Assembly: GCA_012064415.1 (NCBI GenBank) | Contig: SSNU01000042.1 | Location: forward strand, 715,822-779,821 | Direction of reading: 5' to 3' | DNA length: 64,000 nucleotides | Source of the DNA: Gyrodactylus bullatarudis | Lineage: Eukaryota > Platyhelminthes > Monogenea > Gyrodactylidea > Gyrodactylidae | Shown: positions 46,941 through 57,408 of the stretch, piece after piece | Numbering within the stretch: position 1 is the stretch's first letter | Layout: each line of letters begins with the position of its first letter | Position numbers and translations under genes: made by a program | Notes under the pieces: model-generated | What the model was told of the DNA's origin: nothing | The model's database searches: none | Seen by the model: the letters and a program-made list of their open reading frames with translations, nothing else

Positions 46941-48134
46941 CGTAAAGAATTCAAATTACGACCGGAATTTAGGATTTTTACAAAATTCTCAATTTCTTCA
47001 TCAAGAAACCGAATTTGATCCAGATTTTTTAGAGGCCCACTCTCATGAAATTTCGGAATTTTAAATGAATGACTTCTAAATGGCAAAGTAGCGATCAAAA
47101 GTTGATTTTTAGAACCACAATTAAATAAAGAAATCAAAAGACGAACTTAACCAAAGTTTTATAGTAACAATCGGTTTTCTTGTCTTATTGTGATACTTAA
47201 AATCAACTTTTGATCACGTTGAAATCAGCAAAAATGTTCAACTCAAATCAAGTTCAAAAAAGGGGGAATTTGACGCTATTGATCTGGATTAAATTCGCTT
47301 TCTTGATAAAAATGACTGATAATTTTTTAAGAATCATAAATTCCCTTCTTTTTTGTTTTCAACTAAGTGTACTATGCAATGCTCGTTGTATATTTCCAGG
47401 GGATTTTTTCATTCGACTAATCAAAAATAAATTCACAGTTTCATCATCAGTCTTTTGACAATCCCTGGTTTCAGTACTTTAACAGTATGAATATAAATAG
47501 AGGCTTGTCCCACTCTCCTCCCCCTCTAGGTTGGTGTGTCTGTCTCTGTATGATAAAGTTATTTTTATCCCATTTCCTTTTCATTCTTGATTATAGATAC
47601 ATATTGGTATAAATATCAGACTACACCAAAAAGGAAATGCTTGATTCTTTTTGAATAAAATTCTTCCCATTCTAAAATATGGGAAATGTATATTAGAATC
47701 ATCTTGTTAATGCGTCAGGAAGAAAAATTAATTCTAGCAAATCATAAAAAATATTCACGTGGCCATTTCGAATGGTGTTGATTGTTTCAACTTTTCGATC
47801 TTTAACCAGGTTTTATGTGTCTTTCAATCTTCCTCTCTACAAACATACCTTTTGAAATTCAGAATCGCAAGTATGATAGGAAATACCAATTTATCTATTT
47901 TCCGTGCGTACTTTTGTGTGTAAATACCAAGCAAGTTTATGACTGATTTCTTCATTTATCTGTAAGCATACTGAAAAGATTAAACAATACTGAAACTCTC
48001 AAGAAAGGTTTCGCCTACATGTTACAGCTTACAACTGGTTCTTGTCGTAAACCTCTAGTCTCTTGAAAATTCTCGTTCATTTCAAGGTTTGAGGGGGGGG
48101 CATCTTTCAAAAATTGCTTAATGATAATTATAAT

Positions 48135-48300
48135 TATAGACAGTTACCCCATTTTCCAGAGATTTTGAATCATCGGAATTTCATTGATTTTCAAGCAGTG
48201 AAAATGATCAAAAAATCAAATTTCAGCTCTCAAACGATAATATCAGCTGGATTGATTTTCTTGTCTAATCCTGATCTTGCAAAACCACCAAGAGTTCATC
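48135..48300. mobile_element. Foldback/MITE-like element, family A, partial copy 3
   Basis: Only the central part of family A (from CAGTTACCCCATTTTC to CTTGTCTAATCCTGATC) with some substitutions and small deletions; both inverted arms are absent. Confidence 0.78.
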
Positions 48301-48601
48301 ATTGTGATTGTAAACCATTTTCACTGTAGTAGTAAAAGGAATTTGGCACGTAGCTCACAAACATGATCTCCTCAGTGATAAATGAGGAATAACCATAAAA
48401 TCATTATTATTACCTGATAGTTTATTACCGTTTGTAAACTATGTTTTTGTTCCAATGTAGACTATAATGTTCCAGAATTTGTTATCACTTGTTATGTCTT
48501 TCTCTAGAAATCTATAGTTCCTTATTTTGGTAGACAATTTAAAGGGATAGTTTATGTGATTTACCATTCGAGAATAAACTTTATTCAACTGGAAATTTCC
48601 A

Positions 48602-48620
48602 TCTCTCTCTCTCTCTCTCT
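48602..48620. repeat. (CT)n simple repeat
   Basis: Run of alternating T and C of about 19 bp. Confidence 0.9.
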
Positions 48621-49197
48621 AAATGGCGTCTGTGCTAAAATAGTTAGCCAGTTCATAATGGCTTAAAGTGTCATATGGCTTAATTATCAAATGAATGAAT
48701 TAGTTGAACTTTTTATCATGTGAACTGTCCCTTAATGGTTCCCTTCTAACAATCTCTTGTTAATTTTAACGTGATCCAAATTTAATTCTTATTTCAAAAA
48801 TCTATCAATAAAAATAGATTTGATTGGGAAGGCTACTTACAGATGTTTCATTCATTCTGAGATAGTCAACTAAAATAAGCTCTAGTCAAACCTCAAATAT
48901 GACCTACTTTAGAAAGAAACTACGATACTTGAACCTTAGGTCTAATGCTCGATAGTCACTAGTTTGTGTATTTCAATATTTATCACATCTCGTAGTAAAA
49001 TTCATTGGAAAAAAATGGTGGCGCGAAATTGAAAATTTAACATTTTCAATTGAAATTATGTATATCTAGATAAAATTAAAAACATTAGGTTCAATAGGAA
49101 TTTTTTCTTCTTCTCTTATTTCCAATCAAATGAACGCTTAAACTCGAAAAGTTAAAAAATTGTATTACCCTAGTTGTATTTATCCCAACATTTTACA

Positions 49198-49388
49198 CGG
49201 TTAAATTAGAGAACAGTTGCCCCCTCTTATTTCTCTCCAAGTTTACTTTGAATTGTGTTGGTCTTTTTGTTATCGATGACATGAAAACTCACCGCAAAGG
49301 AATTTTTTTCATTTCATCGATGTTAAAAAGCCCTTAGTCTCTTTGTCATTGAAAAAATTACTGCAAAAAAAGAGGGGGCAAATGTTCT
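49198..49388. mobile_element. Small inverted-repeat element, family B, copy 2
   Basis: Same ends as the element at 17278-17386 (AGAACAGTTGCCCCCTCTT and inverted AGAGGGGGCAAATGTTCT) but with about 80 bp more in the middle, so this is the fuller copy. Non-coding. Confidence 0.82.
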
Positions 49389-50580
49389 AGAGATTAGTCT
49401 TTTACACTAAGCTTTGATATGTATTCTCTGTGGACCAAAATACTTATAGTTATCTTGACAAAAACTCAAAGATCAACAAACAAAATGTTTAAAGTCAATC
49501 ATCGGTCAGTGTATAAACTGATTATAATTTCTAAATTGATCGTAACATATATACAACTTGAACATATATATACGTATTCTTAATCAACAAGATTAGTATT
49601 ATACAATAGTTTTGATTTCTTCTTTTACTTTTTCTGGTACAGATTTCTCGACAGATTTAAATTAGATGCCGAAAGAATTTGTTTCAATACAGATTTTGAT
49701 GATAGATTTTTTACCTCCCCCCTAGTAAAATATTAGAGGATTCTTTCTTTCAAAGCTTCGGGTTTTTAGGTAAAACTAAAGAGACTTCAAATTGTATTTA
49801 CTTATTGACTTTTAATCCAGTTTCCTTAGTCTTTGTACATGAGTGAAATCAAAGTTATTCATTGATCTGATCCATCTTCAACGCCTCCCTTAATCCTAAA
49901 CTCTTACTCTCTACTTGCTGTAATAAAAAAAGGATTATCCCTTAATCTATTGATTAAAACTACTAAGTATATATATCATATTTGTTGCCATCATGTACAA
50001 ATGGTATCAATCAAAATTTTATGTCTATTCCATTCTTATTTTATCTGAAAAACATACATACAGAGTGTATATTCCCATTTGACACATCATGTTAATGGAC
50101 CAGGGTGCAGACTCTCGATTCAATCAGAGTTCCCTTTTTTCATCAATCTTTTGGTTAGACCACTTGAAAATATCATTTTGGCATCAAATTGTTTTATTCA
50201 ATCGAATTTATAATGTAATCGGGTGTTCCCGATTACATTTCATCAAAGGACTCGCGTAATAATCGTTTTGGAGAGTTGGATTCCTATTTCTTGATCTCGA
50301 TATTTGAAAATATTAATTTAAATAGAAGTGGATTATCAAAGAATTCCAAGGCCTCAGACACTGATAAATCAAACTTGGCCAGAGTCTATGGTTGCATTAA
50401 CGCAGAAATTAAATACTGTAGTTTAAGAATGCAGCTTCCCTTCTACAATTATTTAATTAGTCAGTGTAAACATTGACACTCTATCTCCCTCTGTAAACGC
50501 TGTATAGTCGGATATTTATTTTTTGTCCAAAATACATTGATTTTATTAACTTAATTAGTTCCTATTTTTTTCTTTTTCTA

Positions 50581-51801
50581 GATAAAACTCATACATTAAT
50601 ATTTGTACTTTTGACGACAATCCAGCCATGGAGTAATACATCCAGGACGCACATTTTCAAAACCCTCTCCGAGCAATTGAACCACTACGAGATAAATGAG
50701 TATCCCCGATACGAAGACCTGACCCTGGTCTACGTTGAAATGGCCTTTACCATTCTCAGCTTCAGTTCCATCTCAGTAATCGATATGGACTACACTCTGA
50801 ACTTGGAGGTTAAACAACGCTGGATGGATAGTCGTCTCAGGCTGGCCAATCACACCGGCCTCTACAATATTATTACTTTCAAGGATCGCATTTGGCGTCC
50901 TGATGTCTACTTTCGCAATTCCAAGGACGGCTCAATTCACAAGGTCCCGGTGCCGAAAGAAATGCTCAAGTTGGACGTCAACACCGGTATGATTGTATTT
51001 ACTCAAACAATGTCGGTAAAGTTATCCTGTGACATGAACCTTTGGAAGTTTCCAATGGACATCCAGTACTGCTTCATCGATATTGGAAGTTATTCCTATG
51101 AGAAGAAGCAGTTAAAGCTACGCTGGTGGCTCACCAACGGTACCTACGGATACTATCCTAAAGGGGATTACTCCCTAGACTTTTCCTCGGCCATTTCGGT
51201 CCATAAGAACTTGAGGATGAGTGAATTTGAGAAGCCAACCACATCCTGTTGCTTCTGCAAGAAAGAGAGCACTGACCTGGGCGATTTCCCATGTCTAACT
51301 GGCGTCTTCAAGTTGGAACGTAAATACGGTTTCTACATAACCTACGTGTATATCCCATCCCTGATGGTACTTTTAGTCTGTTGGCTATCCTTCTTCATTG
51401 ATTATACCTCGGCCCCAGCTCGTGTATCCATCTGTGTTTTTAGCATTCTATCGATCATTTCTCAGGGAAGTACCACAGTTAGCACTTTGCCCAAAGTTTC
51501 CTATCCAAAAGCCATTGACTGGTGGATTTTCAGCTGTTTCTCCCTGGTCATCCTCTCCTTTATTGAGTATGTCCTCGTCAATTACTACCATGGGCTTCAG
51601 TTGAAGGATCAGATCTCGACCAGATTCTATCGCATCACCAAGGCAGAGCCTATGCAGGTGGAGAGAATATTCCGCATTGCTTTCCCCATCTTGGTCAGTT
51701 TGCTGGTCGTCATTTATTGGAGCTTCTATCTGACCTCGTCAGATATCGTCGTCAAATGCAATGATATGATCAACACAAAAACCAAGGTTAATATCATTTA
51801 A
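50581..51801 (+). CDS. Cys-loop ligand-gated ion channel subunit 1 (5' exon not found)
   Basis: Pentameric neurotransmitter-gated channel subunit. The exon opens after TTTTTCTAG at 50580 in phase 1; a start codon must lie in an upstream exon I could not place. About 406 residues: a hydrophobic leader piece (THTLIFVLLTTIQPW), the extracellular beta domain with WRPDVYF, the Cys-loop C-DMNLWKFPMDIQY-C (13 residues between cysteines), a second cysteine pair before M1 (CCFCKK...FPC) typical of glycine/GluCl-type receptors, M1, M2 starting SAPARVS (the PAR anion-selectivity motif), M3, a very short M3-M4 loop of about 35 residues, and M4. The M2 segment (ICVFSILSIISQG) is unusual. Ligand cannot be told. 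An AATAAA lies at 51811. Confidence 0.88.
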   Translation, partial: DKTHTLIFVLLTTIQPWSNTSRTHIFKTLSEQLNHYEINEYPRYEDLTLVYVEMAFTILSFSSISVIDMDYTLNLEVKQRWMDSRLRLANHTGLYNIITFKDRIWRPDVYFRNSKDGSIHKVPVPKEMLKLDVNTGMIVFTQTMSVKLSCDMNLWKFPMDIQYCFIDIGSYSYEKKQLKLRWWLTNGTYGYYPKGDYSLDFSSAISVHKNLRMSEFEKPTTSCCFCKKESTDLGDFPCLTGVFKLERKYGFYITYVYIPSLMVLLVCWLSFFIDYTSAPARVSICVFSILSIISQGSTTVSTLPKVSYPKAIDWWIFSCFSLVILSFIEYVLVNYYHGLQLKDQISTRFYRITKAEPMQVERIFRIAFPILVSLLVVIYWSFYLTSSDIVVKCNDMINTKTKVNII

Positions 51802-54800
51802 AGTTTTTTTAATAAAAACCAATTTTTTTTATTTAAATAAAACTCTACCCTATATATACTCTGTGGGGAAATGTGCCCAATTTCCTAAGTTCTTTTCCAC
51901 TATAATAAAATGCTGAGAGTGTTTTTGTTTTTCTTGATCTCTAATCCTTTACTTCTTTCCCCATTCTAGATAATTGAAGTTGTTGATGGTGAGAATAATT
52001 GATAGTTCATTGGAATGATTAGCTTACACTAAGCTTACACTAAGGCAACCCGGGTTATTTCATTACAGATTTCATTTTATTGAAAAAAAAACAAAACAAA
52101 ATTCATTGAAAGACAATATCAAAATAAACTTTATTTATTGACATTCTTGAATGCTTACTTTTCACACTCACTCACCCCCCTGGTTTTTGTCTTGCATCTT
52201 CTCTGGGTCACGAGATAATTTGCTTTTGATTCCAAGTAATTCGATATCTGTTTGAGAAGCTAAAATTTCGAGTGCTCTTTTTGTTTCGGTTCAGTTCCAA
52301 TTCTTTGAGAGATAACAGAATGATTTTTTTTAATATTCAGTTAATATTCTCCAGACATCTCAGATCACAATCCAGTTGTAGTCAAGACTGAAACTCCCCC
52401 AATGAGTTCTTGAGTGAGGAACTATTGAAATAAAATGTTCCCATGTGTCAACACAGAGTGTGTTGTTGTAGCTCCTCTCTTTTATTCAAAAGTTTATTTC
52501 ACCAATTTTTATTACACACACAGAGAAAGAGGAAAATTATGTAGGAGTGATGAGGGGATGTGTGTAAAATATGCATGAGCCAGACACAGAAACAACTTAA
52601 ATTTGAAAAATCCCTCTCACTTGTTATGTTTTAATATACATATAATATACTTGATCAATGCAATATGTCATTTTTATTTCCCTAACTGGACAATTTATTT
52701 ACCAAATTTGTTTACATTTTGATTTTCCTAATTATGAAACTTTTTGTTCATAGATTTCTTCTCACTTGATTTGCTTACGAATTTTCTCGTGATTTATTCT
52801 CGAAAAGCATGCCAAAAATTTCCCTTCATAGACTAGTGCATGACATCAATTGGTCACAGAAACCATCTTCTTCCGTTAGAAAGATTTTTAAAAGAAGCGG
52901 TAACGTATTATAATTGAATGAAAATTGTTGTTTGTTGTAAATTATTATTTTACAAATTTCATTCAATTGTTGAATGAACTTAAATTAAGTTACTTAATGG
53001 CTGGTAATTCTAATTATAATCGAAATAGGTAAAGTTGTGACTCTACTGAAGAGAAGGTTGTCGAAATGCTTACTGGCCAAAAATAATATCCAAATGACTT
53101 TAATGAATTTTATCCCTCTCTATCCTGTAAAAGGATGCAATTCCTATCCGACACGATCCTCTCAAGAGAGATCTGTATATTATGAATACTGAAATTTGAA
53201 GTCATTAAAACATTTCTTTTATTTCCCGCTCAAACTTGCCTATTTAGATCAGAGAGATATCTAATTCAACTTTATTAGTGAGGAAATAATACAACAAAAA
53301 GAAAGACGAGTAATTTTTGAGTTTGTATTTCTCACATTCTCCCTTTAACACAAACACACACAGAGCTCTAACCGGAAATAATGCTCTCAGTCAGTCTCTT
53401 TAGCAGGAGGAGAGAACATGGAAAGAGTATTATTGTATTTCATCCCTTGTAGAGTTTTTAAATCATTTCCTGTTTATTTTACCCTGAATGAATGACATTT
53501 GGGAAATTTTCTCAATTCAATGTGAATGATGAAGAAAGGTATCAAATACAAAACAAATATCATTAAACGTATTTCGTGTATCTACTAAGAAGTAGTTTGG
53601 CTATGCATGTAAAATATTTGATTCGTCAATGAATAGTTTTAGAGTCAAACTGTTTACTCATACTGACTCAATGCTGACTGTACTAAGATCAAATAAATTG
53701 TGTAGTAATTCTCTACCTGATAGAGATTTACAGTGTATTGCAATTGCAGTGTATTGTAATTAATTAAAAAACAAACATTGAAAAGTGATTGTGGAAAGAG
53801 AGATTGTTCAAATGAACATTGTACATTGAAATCAAAAAGATTTATTCTTCAATCATTGATCGCCATATTGTAAATTCAACAACAAAAGTTCTCTCACACA
53901 TTCCTGGCTTTTTAGGTCAGTTGATGTATATTCTCTTTCATCAATTGACAATAGAATAAATAATATTATGGTTTTTAATTTATTTTTGGTTTAAATCGAG
54001 GCTGACTTTATACGCACGATTGAAAGATTTCATTATCACGTTAACCACTAACCAAGTCTCTAACCATCTTTCATTGAAAAAATTAGTTTCATTCATTAAA
54101 AATTTACTATTTTTACTATATTTTTCATTCATGAGTCGAAAATTAGGTTGAAATAGGTAGGTAGATGGATGTCTGATGACTCTCATTTAATTATCTCTCG
54201 TGAGTAATTTTTTTGTTCTTTTTATAAACCTAATTAATTATTGGTTATTGAACTCAAAGAAGGATATTACATAATCGGTTCTTTTGGAAAATACATTGAT
54301 TTGGCCCACCTTCTAATTATTATTTTTGTTTTAATGAAAATATTTCAATGATGTGAAATGGGCACAAAATTGATTTGAAAACCCCTCAAAAACCAGAAGA
54401 TCTAACTATTCTTTTGTTGAGAATTTTATCTCGTCCATGTGTTTTTGTACAAGTCAGGTTTTCTGTTTTTGTAATAACTCAAAGGCCTTGTTAACCCTTT
54501 CGTGGGGTCCATATACCGAGAGATTCTCAAAGATGTCTTGGAGTTTTCAGCTATTTTTTATCAAAAGATTAATTTTATTCAATCTTTCGTCTCGGGGTTG
54601 AATTATCTTCAACTGGTACATTTGTTTTTTCGATACATGAACATTCTTTGATTTTCATATCTATGAATAAAGCCTAGAGAAAGAAGTTTGGCTTAATTCT
54701 GACAATTGTATTTTTTCACTTTAGCTTTGCAAAGTACGTATTTATGAAAAAATATTTTCCTGAGCTGTCAGACTCAACATGAACTTGATGAAAAGTGTAC

Positions 54801-55509
54801 TTTCTTTCCTGCTAATGCGTAGTTTTTTTGAGTTAGTCTGGGAATTTTCAATTTTACAGAGGTTTACATTTTCTATGAATTTTGGCGCCCTTTCAACCTT
54901 TTGTTCTTTTTTTTCATCTAAACCATTTGTACTATTAAAGTTTACGATAGGCAAATTATTTGAAGAAAAAAGAACCAGACAGTATGCTTTTTTTCAGAAA
55001 AGAAAACCTTCCAGACCTTGCTCTATCAAAAGGGTCAAATATTTTACTCAAGAAAAGCTCACTAGATGAGTAAATATAGATTAGAAATTTTTGACAAGTG
55101 AGCTTAATAAACGATATTGGAGTCTAAATATTAATTCTAAATATCAGAAATAACGAAGAAATCAGAAAAATAATAAATTTTATTGTTTTTGCCTTTCAAC
55201 TTGATTTTCAGTTCAATGGTTTCTTTTCTGTTTCAAATGAACTAATCGGTGAGTGTTTTTGACCTTATCCACGATAACTTGTAACTTTGTCATTTACATG
55301 AATATATAAACAAAAGCACAAAAGGTTTAGTACACACACACACATTGAACGTTCAAATGGAAACGATGATGAGTAAGATAGACAAACCAGAATAGACTTT
55401 TGTAGGCAGGAATAATCTTTTGGATCAGAATCGATTGTCTTCATATAATAATAAATAATCTCATAAAAATTATCAAAATAATGTACAATTTTGAGTCAAA
55501 ATAGACATC
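51802..55509. other. Intergenic region between convergent channel genes
   Basis: 3.7 kb, AT-rich, no recognised gene. A hairpin-like stretch at about 52915-52985 (inverted ATTGAATGAAA/TTTCATTCAAT) resembles one at 385-480. No chain of splice-site pairs was found on either strand. Confidence 0.5.
51811..51816 (+). terminator. Polyadenylation signal of Cys-loop channel 1
   Basis: AATAAA 10 bp after the stop codon; very close, but no better candidate is nearer. Confidence 0.45.
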
Positions 55510-56688
55510 TTACAGGGTCTTACAGGGGGGCTCAGTGAGCTTTCTCGTCGATAAATAATAGCCCCAATAACAGGCATTGAATAGGAGTACAATTGCTGGG
55601 AATATCCAAATGGATATGTAGTCAATCCTTTTGGCAATGTTGAATTTGAAAGTCTTGAAAAAGATCTTCCCGTTCCGATAGGAATAGTTGACAGTGACAT
55701 ACTCGAGGAAGGACAATATGACTAGGGTGAAACAACTCAAGATCCACCAGTCAATGGCCTTTGAATAGGAGACCTTTGGTAGGGTATTTATAACCGAATT
55801 ACCCTGTGATATAATTGACAAAATACAGAATACACAGATGGATACGCGAGCCGGTGCCGAGGTACAATCAATAAAGAAGGATAGCCAACAGACGAACAGG
55901 ACCATCAGCGATGGCAGATAGACGTAGGTTATGTAGAAGCCGAATTTACGTTCCAACTTGAATAGAGCCCTGAGGAATGTCCGATTACCTGAATTCCTCG
56001 GCTCCATCCCGATACAATACGAGGTGATGGGTCTTTCAAACTCGTTGATAATCAGGGTCTGGTGTAATTCCACGGCTGTATAATTCTTAATCGGCTCGTA
56101 TAGGTCCTTGTTGGAATATTCCTTGTCACGGTTCCACCATCTCAGCCGGAGATCTTTATCTTCGTAGAAATAACTGGCCATATCCACAGAGCAGTACTGA
56201 ATGTCAAAGGGAAAGTTCCACAAGTTCATATCGCAGGATAATTTCAGGGAAAAGGTTTGTGTCAAGACGAAGAGGCCGATTGTCGGATCCAGGCTCATCA
56301 TGACATTCGGGACTGGAATCTGATGGAGCTTGGCGTCCTTGAGATTCTTAAAATGAATGTCCGGCCTCCACAGTTGGTCCATAATGTGCCGGGCATTGTA
56401 GAGATTTTTAAAGTCCACAAACAAGAACCTATCGTCAATCCAGCGTAACTTCATCTCGACGTTTAGCGTGTAATCCATATCGATTACCGAGATGGAACTG
56501 AAGCTGAGAACAGTTATTCCAACCTCAACGTAGACCGGCATGGAAGAGTTGAGACCGACAGGTCGTTCATTCTTCTCATAACTGCTCAACTTTGCTTTAA
56601 TGTGATCATCGAGGTCTTGCTTCTCTGGATTTGAGTTGATTCGACTGAAAAAGAATACAAACAGCATAACCAGAATGATTCTGCCCAT
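55510..56688 (-). CDS. Cys-loop ligand-gated ion channel subunit 2, intronless
   Basis: Paralogue of the channel at 50.6 kb, 392 residues in one exon. It begins with a clear signal peptide (MGRIILVMLFVFFFSRINS), then the ligand-binding domain, WRPDIHF, Cys-loop C-DMNLWNFPFDIQY-C, M1 after the FYITYVYLPS block, M2 with SAPARVS, M3 ending EYVTVNYS, a short cytosolic loop, and M4. Key blocks are shared almost word for word with channel 1 (SFSSISVIDMDYTLN, LPKVSYxKAIDWW), so the pair is a lineage duplication. The PAR motif predicts anion conduction. Both may be subunits of one receptor. Start: the ATG that gives the signal peptide. Confidence 0.92.
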   Translation of the reverse strand: MGRIILVMLFVFFFSRINSNPEKQDLDDHIKAKLSSYEKNERPVGLNSSMPVYVEVGITVLSFSSISVIDMDYTLNVEMKLRWIDDRFLFVDFKNLYNARHIMDQLWRPDIHFKNLKDAKLHQIPVPNVMMSLDPTIGLFVLTQTFSLKLSCDMNLWNFPFDIQYCSVDMASYFYEDKDLRLRWWNRDKEYSNKDLYEPIKNYTAVELHQTLIINEFERPITSYCIGMEPRNSGNRTFLRALFKLERKFGFYITYVYLPSLMVLFVCWLSFFIDCTSAPARVSICVFCILSIISQGNSVINTLPKVSYSKAIDWWILSCFTLVILSFLEYVTVNYSYRNGKIFFKTFKFNIAKRIDYISIWIFPAIVLLFNACYWGYYLSTRKLTEPPCKTL

Positions 56689-57408
56689 TTTGATCTACAC
56701 TTGATGCAGTGTTGAATTGGTCTTGTTAACGAAAGATAAACTATTTTTATCAACTGACATGTGAATATATTTTTCAATTTATATTACACGCAGTGTGAAG
56801 AGCTTATCCAAATTGGCTAAGCACACATAACAACGTAGCGCAAGCGTACAAAATATGAAAGTATAAAAGTCAAAAGTAGTAATTTTAGAATAGAAGAATT
56901 AAATTTTCATGGGGGGTGGATAGGGTCAGGGTTAGGGTTAGAGAGTAGAGAAAAGAGAAACAGGTGTAGAAGCAAGTGTGTGTGTTGTGCTGGAAATGAT
57001 GATGATTTGTAACAGATCTGACTCAAATCTTATTGATTGAAGAATCATCCATTTCAATCAACAGATCTTTGTATAGGAGACAAGAAAAGTCAACATAAAA
57101 AATCAAAAAATTACTATTTTCATTACTATGGTTGATTTTATCACGAACTTTAATAATAATTTTACATAATAAAATAAATAGTGTGTGTACTATAAAGTAG
57201 CCATATGTGTAGTTTTTTAAAATTTGTTTTTCATTCAATCAAATTTGCATTGATGACTTCCCAATAAAGTTTAATCAGTCAATAATATTCACACTTCTAA
57301 ATTGAAATATTTTCATCCAATTTGTTGTAAACAAATTATTTCTCATTCTATCCAACCCGAGAGTTTATTTTAACTGACAAATTGAAAAAATTGAAAAATC
57401 TCAAGATT
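56689..57408. other. Divergent intergenic region, channel 2 / M3 peptidase
   Basis: 720 bp between outward-reading genes; must hold both promoters. A short CAGGGTTAGGGTTAG run lies near 56927. No gene or firm regulatory motif. Confidence 0.45.

Larger units (their letters stand above)
43105..50580. other. Long gene-poor, repeat-bearing region
   Basis: About 7.5 kb with no confident gene. It holds a reverse-transcriptase relic, one unknown 128-codon frame, an inverted-repeat element near 46.0 kb, two more copies of foldback family A and one of family B (each listed). 47000-47310 has further words related to family A, so that insertion may be larger. An exon 1 for the Cys-loop channel beginning at 50581 must lie somewhere before it. 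Other frames are short and lack support. Confidence 0.5.

Noticed and set aside
50276..50476. Frame upstream of Cys-loop channel 1 as its first exon
   Set aside because: Starts with TTG, has no signal peptide, and has no donor that would fit the phase of the exon at 50581.
56920..56945. CAGGGTTAGGGTTAG run as a telomere or interstitial telomeric repeat
   Set aside because: Only two to three units and no extended array; can arise by chance.
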